A stretch of DNA of 8,369 bases from the NCBI GenBank assembly GCA_012031335.1, contig JAAUTT010000156.1, forward strand, positions 1-8,369, in the 5' to 3' direction. Source of the stretch: Bacteroidales bacterium (GTDB lineage: Bacteria > Bacteroidota > Bacteroidia > Bacteroidales > JAAUTT01). The notes under the pieces were generated by a model. The model did no database searches. It had not been told where the DNA came from and saw only the letters and a program-made list of their open reading frames with translations. Shown here in pieces: positions 1-8,079 of the stretch (the stretch's first letter is position 1; the number at the start of each line of letters is the position of its first letter). The position numbers and the translations under genes were made by a program.

Positions 1-19
1 TACGTCGTGCATTATAATC

Positions 20-50
20 TAGCACGCGTTACAACGCGCGCTAACTTTTC
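20..50 (+). terminator. GC-rich hairpin followed by a short T run; possible terminator of an upstream gene
   Basis: Positions 20-30 (TAGCACGCGTT) and 33-43 (AACGCGCGCTA) pair over 11 bases with one A/C mismatch (24 against 39) and leave a very tight loop. The stem is much richer in G+C than the surrounding DNA and is followed by ACTTTTCGTTT. That fits an intrinsic terminator for a gene lying left of the window. No upstream gene is visible to confirm this, and the T tract is interrupted. It could equally be part of a dispersed repeat. An outer GTCGT (4-8) / ACGAC (61-65) pair could extend the fold. Confidence 0.35.
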
Positions 51-210
51 GTTTAAGTCAACGACATGCCCAATTCAAACATTGACTTCCCTTCCATTTG
101 AACCTTCGGATTAAATTTTTGGGTATTACTATTTGTTGCTATTTTTCATTTTACAAATCATTTTGTATATTTAAAGCAATAAATCATCAAAACCTTATAA
201 ATAAAAGATT

Positions 211-2104
211 ATGATCCGCTTTAATGATATTAAAATTCGATTAAAATTAAATTTATTTTTAAGTTTGGCCGTTGTTGTTGTGCTTGCCATTCTGGGTGCA
301 ACACTTTATCACAGGCAATCAAAGGAGTTATTAAACAATACCGACAAAAATCTGAAAGACCAGGTAAAAGATCTCTATTTTATGGTTCATTTGCAGATTA
401 TGGAACGTCAGTCGCAAATAAACTCAGCCATAAACTCTGCCAGCGAGATTCTCTCCAATAGCGGAAATTTAAGTATTAATACAAACGGCTTACTAACTGT
501 AAGTGCAATAAATCAAATTGATAAAAGCACAACGGAAATAAGCCTCCCCAAATTTGAAAGTAAACGGCACGGAGGTATACAACGATAATGTTTTTGGTTG
601 ATAAAATCTCGGAGATAACCAATGTAAAAACTACCTTGTTTCAGAAAATGGAACATGGATATCTGCGTATTGCAACCACCGTACTTAACCTTGATGGATC
701 AAGAGCTGTTAATACATTCATCCCCAATGATTCGCCTGTTGTTAAAGCTATTGAAAACGGCAGCGATTACTTTGGTCGCGCTTATGTTGTAAACGACTGG
801 TATTTGACAGCCTACCGCCCGATAAAAATTGATGGAAATCTCGTAGGAATGCTATTTGTTGGTATGCCTGAAAAAGATATGAAAACACTAGGTGAGATTC
901 TAAGAGTAAAAAGTTTTTGATTCGGGTTATACCTTTCTCATTAGCAATGAAGGAGAATACCTTATACATCCTCAGCAGGAAGGTAAAACAGAAAGTTCAG
1001 AGGAAATTTTAGGTATATTATCCAAATCCGGTGCGGAAGAAGGTCAGGTTGAATATATAGAAAATAGCATTGATTACCGGTTATATTATAAATACATTCC
1101 CGAAATTAAAGCTTATATATCGGCCATTGTTCCTTATTCCGAAATTATCCAGGGAGCAAAAAAGCTTAGAATTGGTTTTGCAGTTTCAATATTGCTATGT
1201 ATTATCGTAATACTTGTGATCACTACCTTCATTAGTAATAATATCTCCAATGCTTTGGATAAAGGAATAAGCTTTGCCAAAGAAATCTCGGAAGGAAATC
1301 TCAAGGCTACATTGGACCTGGATCAAAAAGATGAAATTGGCGAATTAGCCTTCGCACTAAAAAAAATGGCGTCTAAACTGAGAGACATTGTTGAGAATAT
1401 AAATCTCAGCGCAGCCCAGATTGCTTCTGCCAGTCACCAAATTAGTGCCGGAGCACAGCAATTATCACAAGGAGCAAATCAACAGGCATCAACAGCCGAA
1501 GAAGTATCATCATCAATGGAAGAAATGGCTGCCAACATTCAGCAAAACACCGAAAATGCCGTTCAAACGGGTAAAATATCGATGGAAGCGAAACGGAGTA
1601 TGGATTTGATGGGCGTATCGGGCAAAAATAGCATTCATTCTATTAAAGACATTGCCTCCAAAATAACTATTATTAACGACATAGCCTTTCAGACGAACAT
1701 TCTTGCTTTGAATGCTGCCGTAGAAGCTGCAAGAGCCGGTGATCACGGAAAAGGATTTGCAGTTGTAGCTTCTGAAGTAAGAAAACTAGCCGAAAAAAAG
1801 TAAATTATCAGCCGACAGTATTGCCACCATATCAAAGATCAGTGTTACTGTAGCGTGAGGAATCCGAAAGATTAATTAACAATTTGATTCCTGAAATTGA
1901 AAAAACAGCCAAACTGGTTCAGGAGATTGCTGCATCGAGCAATGAACAGAATGCAGGTGTTGACCAGGTTACAACAGCCGTGAATACTTTAAATGAAGTA
2001 ATTCAGCAAAATGCTGCAGCTTCCGAAGAACTGGCCACCAATTCCGAAGAAATGGCCAGTCAGGCTCAGCAATTGAAAGAATGATAAGCTTCTTCAAAAC
2101 CTAA
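211..2104 (+). CDS. Methyl-accepting chemotaxis protein (Cache-like sensor, HAMP, MCP signal domain), broken by about six single-base frameshifts
   Basis: This is a transmembrane chemoreceptor that would signal to CheA/CheW from an extracytoplasmic sensor. Reading across the shifts gives about 629 residues. A membrane segment (about residues 15-34) is followed by a Cache-like ligand domain with phrases typical of the Cache_3-Cache_2 type ([24 protein letters not shown]). A second membrane segment sits at about 320-340 (nt 1171-1233), then HAMP (KDEIGELA) and the signalling domain. The highly conserved hairpin tip ([14 protein letters not shown], then [11 protein letters not shown]) begins at nt 1678. 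Methylation-type glutamate clusters are present ([22 protein letters not shown]). No C-terminal NWETF-type CheR tether is seen. Extra bases are inferred near 559 (A), 596 (G), 908-912 (A), 1793-1799 (A) and 1856 (T). A missing A near 2080 hides a C-terminal EMISFFKT ending at the TAA of 2102-2104; as written the last frame stops at 2084. The stretch 921-1191 is coding but has no start of its own. The start at ATG 211 follows an A-rich tract. Family assignment is firm; the ligand is unknown. Confidence 0.9.
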
Positions 2105-2280
2105 TTGTTTTTGTGGTGGAACAAATCCGGAAATTATCCGGGCAGCCGGTTCGATTTTTGATCTGCTGATCGCGAAGAAGGTCAGTTTGTTTATTTGGGA
2201 TAGCCTTCGGGATTGGATTGTTCCTTCTCCCCTCGACCTAAATAACCCTGAACTTTTATAGTTTGATCTGTATGTTAGCT

Positions 2281-2310
2281 GTCGTCTGACGTTCTTGGTC
2301 TGACGACTTT
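2281..2310. terminator. Hairpin between converging genes, possible terminator
   Basis: GTCGTCTGAC (2281-2290) pairs with GTCTGACGAC (2298-2307), giving a 10-bp stem with one T/T mismatch around a 7-base loop. TTT follows at once, then a T-rich stretch. It lies between the 3' ends of the chemoreceptor gene (+) and the TPP-enzyme gene (-), where a shared terminator is expected. The T tract is short and the minus-strand side lacks one, so the call is tentative. The rest of the 2105-2343 spacer shows no gene I can support. Confidence 0.4.
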
Positions 2311-2343
2311 AGACACATTTATTCCTTAAAAGCCTAATTCCAT

Positions 2344-4113
2344 TTATTTAATGGCTTCTTTAATTGTTTGCTTTAAAACATCAGCACCTTCCGGATCCCC
2401 TTTGATAAGCGATTTCCCAAAGTTTACAAATTGTTCCCACGATGTATTCGGAGGAACAGGAGCTACATTAGGGTCGACCATTACTTCAAAAACAGCGGGT
2501 CGGTCGGCAGATAATACAACATCCCATGCATCGGCAATTTTATCGGGATCATCAGTTTTTATTCCGAAGAGGCCGATGGAACGGGCAAATTCGGCATAAG
2601 GAAAATCGGGAATATTCTGCGAATCTTCAAATTTAGGGTCTCCGCTCATTGCCCTTTGTTCCCAGGTTACCATATTCAGATCCTGGTTATTTAATACAAG
2701 TATAATCAAACGAGGATCGCTCCATTGCTTCCAATATTTGGCAATTGTAATCAGTCCGTTAATACCTAGCATCTGCATTGCTCCATCTCCCACAAAAGAA
2801 ATAGCCACCCTTCCCGGAAATGCAAATTTAGCAGCAATAGCATAAGGTACTCCCGGGCACAAAGTTGCCAGAGTTCCCGATAGAGAAGCCTTCATACCTT
2901 TACGGATGACAAGATCCCTTGCAAACCAAACAGCAGCTGAACCTGAATCGGCCGATAATATGCAGTTATCTGGTAGCCGCGACGAAAGTTCCCAAAAGAC
3001 CCTTTGAGGATTGATAGGTTTTGCGGAACTCATGGCTCGTGCTTCCAAGGTTTTCCACCAATCATCGTTATCCCCGATAATTTTATCCTGCCAATCGCGA
3101 TCACTTTTATATTCCAGAAGTGGAATTAATCCGGCAAGTGTTTCCTTGCTATCGCCATGAAGATTTATTTCCATCGGATAGCGCAAACTTAGCATCCGGG
3201 CGTCTATATCAATCTGAACACCTCTTGCCTGTCCTTCTTTAGGTAAATATTCCGAATAAGGAAAACCCGAACCAATCATTAAAAGTGTATCACAATTGTT
3301 CATCATATCCCAGCTCGGCTTGGTACCTAATAAACCAATGGCCCCGGTAACATAAGGCAGTCCGTCGGGCAATGCAGCCTTGCCTAAAAGTGCTTTGGCA
3401 ACTCCAGCCCCCAGCAGCTGTGCTACGGTTGCAACTTCATTAGCAGCTTCCATTGCTCCTGCTCCAACAAGTATGGCAACCTTTTCACCTTCATTTAAAA
3501 CCCTGGCTGCTTCCTGGAGATCGGATGCAGCTGGAACGATCCTGGTATTTGCATGTCCGATTCCTGTGTGTATGGTACCATGTTTTCTAGGAGGAACCGG
3601 CACAGCATCCATCATTTGAATATCATTCGGGATGATAATGCAGGTAACTGTTCTTTCACTTTTTGCAATTCTGATACCCCGATCCACCAGATGCCTTATT
3701 TGCACAGGATCGGATGCCATATAAACATATTCCTGAGCTACATCTTTAAATAACGACAACAGATCAACTTCCTGCTGGTAATTTCCGCCAATAGCTGCAC
3801 GAGCCTGCTGTCCAATAATGGCTAAAACCGGCTGATGGTCAAGTTTTGCATCATAAAGACCATTCAGCAGGTGAATAGCACCCGGACCCGAAGTGGCCAG
3901 GCACACTCCAACTTCACCTGTAAACTTTGCATGTCCACATGCCATAAAGGCTGCTAACTCCTCGTGCCTGGCCTGGATAAATTCAATTTTATCCTTCCCT
4001 CGTTCCAATGCCCCCATAATACCGTTAATACCATCTCCCGGATACCCGTAAATGCGTTTGATATTCCATTCGCTTAGCCTGTCGATAATAAAATCTCCAA
4101 CTTGATATGCCAT
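2344..4113 (-). CDS. Thiamine-diphosphate-dependent enzyme of the pyruvate oxidase / acetolactate synthase superfamily (PoxB/YdaP-like)
   Basis: This 589-residue protein has the three-domain POX/AHAS layout. The N-terminal Pyr domain contains YGYPGDGIN (22-30) and RHEE (49-52), whose first Glu matches the cofactor-activating glutamate of the family. A central FAD/nucleotide-type domain spans about 200-335. The C-terminal PP domain carries the Mg/TPP motif GDG (442-444) and NN (475-476) about 30 residues on. The run NNQDLNMVTWEQRAMSGDPK is typical of the group usually annotated as thiamine pyrophosphate-requiring protein or pyruvate oxidase. The likely reaction is oxidative decarboxylation of pyruvate to acetate or acetyl phosphate, but acetolactate formation or another 2-oxo acid cannot be excluded. 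I see no C-terminal extension resembling the membrane-binding end of E. coli PoxB, so it is probably cytosolic. Start: ATG at 4113 after an A-rich leader. It converges with the chemoreceptor gene, diverges from gldF, and is the only complete gene here with an uninterrupted frame. Confidence 0.88.
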   Translation of the reverse strand: MAYQVGDFIIDRLSEWNIKRIYGYPGDGINGIMGALERGKDKIEFIQARHEELAAFMACGHAKFTGEVGVCLATSGPGAIHLLNGLYDAKLDHQPVLAIIGQQARAAIGGNYQQEVDLLSLFKDVAQEYVYMASDPVQIRHLVDRGIRIAKSERTVTCIIIPNDIQMMDAVPVPPRKHGTIHTGIGHANTRIVPAASDLQEAARVLNEGEKVAILVGAGAMEAANEVATVAQLLGAGVAKALLGKAALPDGLPYVTGAIGLLGTKPSWDMMNNCDTLLMIGSGFPYSEYLPKEGQARGVQIDIDARMLSLRYPMEINLHGDSKETLAGLIPLLEYKSDRDWQDKIIGDNDDWWKTLEARAMSSAKPINPQRVFWELSSRLPDNCILSADSGSAAVWFARDLVIRKGMKASLSGTLATLCPGVPYAIAAKFAFPGRVAISFVGDGAMQMLGINGLITIAKYWKQWSDPRLIILVLNNQDLNMVTWEQRAMSGDPKFEDSQNIPDFPYAEFARSIGLFGIKTDDPDKIADAWDVVLSADRPAVFEVMVDPNVAPVPPNTSWEQFVNFGKSLIKGDPEGADVLKQTIKEAIK

Positions 4114-4523
4114 AATTATTTCTGTTTAAGGTGATGTACCCCAAGAATATGCCACAATGAAGTACGAGTTGACATTAGTTTCATATTGTTATGCTCTGGG
4201 CGTAATGCCAAGCTTAATTAATTACAACATGCCGGATGATTTTTGTATTAATTAAGAGAATGAGGATTTTTTTTCAGAAAATGTGGTAATAATTACTCAA
4301 ACTGCTTAAAAATGAACACAGAACCGAATAATTAATATCCCATTCAAAAGTACATGTTAAACCCGGCAAGCTCTGAATTCAACATCAATAGCTGCATATG
4401 GTTCCCAACATATATAACCTTGCAAAGGATGTTCACTTTTAACAGATTTTAACTACTTAAAAAATCCCAAAAAATATCCACTGCAATGGGTATTATAAAT
4501 TCTATTATTTTTGTTTTCCTAAA
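4114..4523. other. Divergent intergenic region between the TPP-enzyme gene and gldF
   Basis: This 410-base AT-rich stretch separates two divergently transcribed genes. I find no convincing coding sequence in it on either strand. It must hold the promoters of both flanking genes. It also contains the 10-bp inverted repeat at 4213-4256 and one exact match to the Bacteroidota -7 consensus TAnnTTTG at 4506-4513, which lacks a good -33 partner. Confidence 0.6.
4213..4256. repeat. 10-bp perfect inverted repeat upstream of the TPP-enzyme gene, possible operator
   Basis: CTTAATTAAT (4213-4222) and ATTAATTAAG (4247-4256) are exact reverse complements separated by 24 bases, so the arm centres lie 34 bases apart. 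Each arm contains the 8-base palindrome TTAATTAA. The pair sits 100-143 bases upstream of the TPP-enzyme start and 268-311 bases upstream of gldF. This spacing could suit a dimeric or paired regulator, but AT-rich palindromes arise easily by chance in such DNA. No T tract follows, so it is not a good terminator. Confidence 0.35.
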
Positions 4524-5268
4524 ATGTACCCAATTCGATGTTTTATCTTTTTAAAAGGAAATAACAGCCTATTTTGCTTCGCTCACCGGATATATGGTGA
4601 TTATAGTCTTTCTTGTAACTAACGGACTGTTTATGTGGATTTTCCCCGGAGACACCAACGTGCTTGAAACAGGTTATGCGAGTCTTGATACCTTTTTTAT
4701 GATGGCTCCCTGGGTTTTTCTTTTTCTTATTCCAGCCATCACCATGCGATCGTTTGCTGAGGAAAAAAAGTCAGGAACTATGGAATTTTTGCTCACAAAG
4801 CCTTTGTCCTATTCCGGGATAATGATGGCAAAATATTTCGGATCTCTGGTATTGGTCTTATTTTCACTGATACCTTGTTTGATATTTTATTATAGCATTT
4901 CTGCGCTTGGAAATCCTCCCGGAAATCTCGATAAGGGCGCAACTATGGGAGCATTTATAGGACTATTTCTCCTGGCAGCCATTTATGCCGCGGTAGGTGT
5001 GTTTGCATCTTCTCTCACCCAGAATCAGGTACTGGCTTTTGTATTTGCTGTAATAGCCTGTTTTATTCTTTATATTGGATTCGATTCTCTCGCCATGTTA
5101 CCTTTATTCGAGAAATCAGATTCTTTTATATTAAATCTGGGCATAAACGAACACTATAAATCAATTAGCCGGGGAGTGATTGATTCGCGCGATTTGATTT
5201 ATTATCTGGGTATGACTGCCATATTCCTGATGTTAACCAAAATCCGGATTCAATCTCATCAATGGTAA
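4524..5268 (+). CDS. gldF: GldF, ABC-2 type permease of the gliding-associated transporter, with one frameshift near the 5' end
   Basis: This is the membrane permease of the GldA-GldF-GldG ABC transporter. The reconstructed protein is 247 residues, close to the usual ~240. About six hydrophobic segments lie near residues 23-42, 57-75, 104-125, 142-163, 170-192 and 224-240. The ABC-2 cytoplasmic signature EEKKSGTMEFLLTKPLS follows the second, and the early phrase TNGLFMWIFPGD is typical of GldF. The first in-frame ATG after the shift (4594) falls inside the first membrane helix, so it is not the true start. Reading upstream in that frame gives KEITAYFASLTGY back to a TAA at 4552. Removing one base near 4553-4558 joins this to ATG 4524 and gives MYPIRCFIFLKEITAYF, the expected N-terminus. 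gldG follows after 18 bases, so the two are very probably co-transcribed. No ABC ATPase gene is present in the window. Confidence 0.88.
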
Positions 5269-5286
5269 TTGTATTATTTTCCAGTA

Positions 5287-6992
5287 ATGAAAAAGACACA
5301 GAACGAAATACGAAAACAGCAGTTAATCCAGGCCGGACTCACTTTTGCCATTGTTAATACTTTTATGGGTAATTGGCTCAAGGTTATACTTTCGGGTAGA
5401 CCTTACATCCGAGAAAAGGTTTACCTTAACTGACGAAACAAAATCTGTTCTTGAAAAACTTCCAGATGAAATACTGGTTAAAATATATCTTGAAGGAGAT
5501 ATTCCTGCAGGTTTCAAAAAACTGAGAAATTCCATCAAAGAAACGCTGGATGAATTTCGTGTTTATGCTGGCAACAATATACAATATGAGTTTATCAATC
5601 CAGCTGAAAATAAGGATACAAAATTACGGTCGCAGCTTTATACCGACCTTTATAATAAGGGAATACGACCAACCAATATCATGATACGCGATGCCGAAGG
5701 AGGTAACAGCGAAAAACTGATATTCCCATCGGCCCTGGTAAGTTATAATGGAATTGAAATTCCTGTTAATTTTTTGAAAAACAATGTCGGGCTTACGGCA
5801 GAGGAAAATCTCAATAATTCTATTCAGACAATAGAATACGAATTAATTAAGCCATTAACAATCTGGTTTCCAAAAAATTGATAAGGTTGCATTTATCGAG
5901 GGACATGGAGAATTAAGTGAGTTGGAAGTTGAAGATATATATAAAGAAATTGCAAACTCTTTTGATATTTACAGGGGAGCTATAACAGGCAAACCTGGAA
6001 TACTGGACAGCTATAAAGTAATTGTGATAGCACGTCCAATGTCTGAATTCAGCGAAGCCGATAAGCTGGTGCTGGATCAGTATATTATGAACGGTGGAAG
6101 AGTACTCTGGCTTATTGATCAGGTAAATGTAAGCCCCGACAGCTTAGCAAACGGGTCAACTTTTGCTTTTATTAATCAAACAAATGTGGATGACATGCTT
6201 TTTACCTATGGTGTACGTATCAACCCTGCGCTGGTACAAGACATCCGATGCAATGTTATTCCCATAAATACTGCGGTACGAGGTTCTCAGGCAAAATGGA
6301 CTCCTATGCCCTGGTTATATTACCCGCTTATAACGCCTCAAACCGATCACCCCGTTTCCCGCAGTCTCAATATGATTCTCGCCAGGTTTCCAACTCATAT
6401 CGATACTGTTGGCAACGATGCCAGTATCAGAAAAACACCTTTATTACTCACATCACCCTTTACCCGGCTTGTTTCCGTTCCGGCAATGATAAGTCTGGAA
6501 GAAGTGCGGAAAACACCTACACGGAACGAAATGAATGGTGGACCAAAAACACTGGCGGTATTACTGGAAGGCACATTTCAATCTGTTTTCCGCAATAGAA
6601 ATGCATCTGCCATAATTCCCGGATTCCCTGCAGAACAAATTAAACAAAGTTCGCCAACAAGAATGATCGTAATATCCTGCGGAGATATGATCCGTAACGA
6701 TGTGCGCATGACCTCCCAGGGCCCCGTTGCCGGTCAGCTTGGTTATGACAGGTATACCCGTCAGACTTTTGGAAATAAAGATTTTCTGATGAATTGTATA
6801 CAATATCTTACAGATGATGCAGGTTTGATGCACCTCCGAAGTAAAAATTTCAAGCTAAGAATACTTGATAAGCAAAGAATACGGGAAGAAAAGGTGAAAT
6901 GGCAAATTATAAACACATTGATACCTGCTGTAATTGTTGTAATTTTCGGGTTTTATTTTAATTATCGCAGAAAAACTAAATACACCAAATAA
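5287..6992 (+). CDS. gldG: GldG, gliding-associated ABC transporter auxiliary protein, with two frameshifts
   Basis: This is the auxiliary (ABC_transp_aux-type) subunit that accompanies GldF. The reconstructed protein is about 567 residues, normal for GldG. It has a charged N-terminus (MKKTQNEIRKQQ), a membrane segment at about 17-30, and a large extracytoplasmic domain starting SRLYFRVDLTSEKRFTLTDE. The conserved IEGHGE lies at about 203-208 and LGYDRYTRQTFGNKDF at about 484-499. A C-terminal membrane segment (about 540-559) is followed by a basic tail (RRKTKYTK). Start ATG 5287 lies in frame 1. An extra base near 5343-5353 moves the frame to that of SRLYFRV, and another near 5867-5877 moves it to the frame starting KIDKVAF. 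The codons 5882-5921 belong to the gene although no start precedes them. The next gene begins 6 bases after the stop, which indicates an operon. Gliding proteins of this type occur in many Bacteroidota, including non-gliders, so motility itself is not shown. Confidence 0.92.
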
Positions 6993-6998
6993 ATATCT

Positions 6999-7969
6999 AT
7001 GAAAAAGTATGCATTTTATATTGTAATCATTGCAATATTGCTAACCATAGTCCTTGTGCTTATTTTTAATGATAAGCCCGGCACAATTACCGGAAGCGAA
7101 AAGAATTTTGCCATTAACGATACAAGTGATATCTCACGTATCAGGTATGTTCACAACGGTGTAGTACTCGATCTTACCAAAGAAAATAATGTATGGGTGG
7201 TAAATAAAAAATATCCTGCTAAAACCCAACTTGTAAATGTTACGCTTAAATTCCTTCAACAGTTCAATATTATTTCGTCCGTTCCGAAAGAATCACTTCA
7301 GAAAGCAATAGAGGCGCTAAATGAAAGATCAATGCAAGTTACCATGAAGCAAACGGAAAGCCTCTTGTTCAGTACCGTTTCAGCGAAATAGACACAGCTC
7401 CGTCCATAGCATTTATTATTATGGAAGGAAGCACCAAACCATATATAGCCAACCTTACAGGTTTTGACCTTCCGTTGTTTACACTATTCTCGACCAGTGA
7501 AGGAATGTGGCGCGACAGGAAAATATTTGTGACACCTCAGGAAAATATGATGATGGTGGGACTGGCATATCCGCAGGATCCCGACCAATCTTTTGCTATA
7601 TCAAGAATTAACGATTCCTTACAACTCAAACAGGGCGACCGTTTATATAAGAACCTTTCCAAAGAATCGGTCGAAAACTATTTTATGGGTGTGGCAGGTT
7701 TAACTGCCGACAGGATTGGCATGGAACGAAACGAATACACTTATGAAGAAATTAAAAACAATATCCCTTTTGCAGAATTAATTATTAAAAACAATAACAA
7801 TCGCATTGAAACACTTAAAATTTATCAGATACCCGATAAAACCAAGCCAAAAACATTCAATCCTGATATCCTTATCGGTTTAATTGGTACCGATACCATA
7901 CCTGTTATGCTGAAGTACATTGATTTTGATCCATTGTTGAAACATAGCGAAGATTTTGTGGGAAAATAA
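6999..7969 (+). CDS. DUF4340 domain-containing membrane-anchored protein, with one frameshift
   Basis: The reconstructed protein is about 323 residues with an N-terminal membrane anchor (about 4-23, after MKKY) and an extracytoplasmic remainder. Phrases such as the early DISRIRYVHNGVVLDLTKENNVWVV fit the DUF4340 family, whose molecular function is not established. Genes of this family are known to sit beside ABC-2 permease and GldG-like genes, as here: the start is only 6 bases after gldG, which implies co-transcription and a role in the same envelope complex. As written, frame 3 ends at 7391 and a frame-2 stretch resumes. Adding one A in the short run at 7351-7353 restores KQNGKPLVQYRFSEIDTAPS and runs straight into that stretch, so this lesion looks like a missing base. 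Start ATG 6999 is supported by the adjacent anchor. The DUF4340 assignment comes from architecture, context and resemblance, not a search. Confidence 0.75.
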
Positions 7970-7972
7970 TAG

Positions 7973-8005
7973 GGGTATCACACCCGGCAACATCTTTTTT
8001 TTTTT
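7973..8005 (+). terminator. Weak hairpin plus 11-T run after the gld cluster, possible terminator
   Basis: GGGT (7973-7976) can pair with ACCC (7982-7985) around a 5-base loop, just past the TAA of the DUF4340 gene. Nine bases later comes a run of eleven T (7995-8005). The T tract is a good terminator tail, but the stem is short and too far from it for a textbook intrinsic terminator. The spacer (7970-8079) is nevertheless where transcription of the gld genes would end and that of dnaN begin. The T run is also a place where base-count errors are likely. Confidence 0.3.
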
Positions 8006-8079
8006 GTATAATTGATTCTTAAAATTCCATATACAAGTTATTGAATAACAATATTATTGACCATTTAAAATAACGAAAC

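Noticed and set aside
20..43. Integron attC-like site (GTTACAA...GCTAAC arrangement)
   Set aside because: The required R'/R'' core boxes (RYYYAAC ... GTTRRRY) with paired L boxes are not present, and the element is far too short.
55..88. 7-bp inverted repeat AAGTCAA / TTGACTT
   Set aside because: It is short, widely spaced (20 bases) and within chance expectation.
118..147. Promoter for the chemoreceptor gene: TTTG at 118-121 and TATTTTTC at 140-147, 18 bases apart
   Set aside because: It matches the Bacteroidota -33/-7 pattern only approximately (last base wrong, spacer one short), and such matches are frequent in AT-rich DNA.
2085..2262. Extra coding stretch after the chemoreceptor stop (frame 3 open from about 2088 to 2262)
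   Set aside because: It has no start codon, begins right after a stop, and its translation resembles no family I recognise.
2351..3753. Plus-strand open frames at 2351-2599, 3380-3619 and 3553-3753
   Set aside because: They lie antisense inside the intact TPP-enzyme gene and show no family features.
4506..4513. Exact TAnnTTTG match (TATTTTTG) just before the gldF start
   Set aside because: There is no convincing TTG element 19-21 bases upstream, and the implied leader before ATG 4524 would be only a few bases. It may be chance.
6248..6833. Open frames at 6248-6598 (+) and 6561-6833 (-)
   Set aside because: They overlap the well-supported GldG reading frame, and their translations look like out-of-frame sequence.
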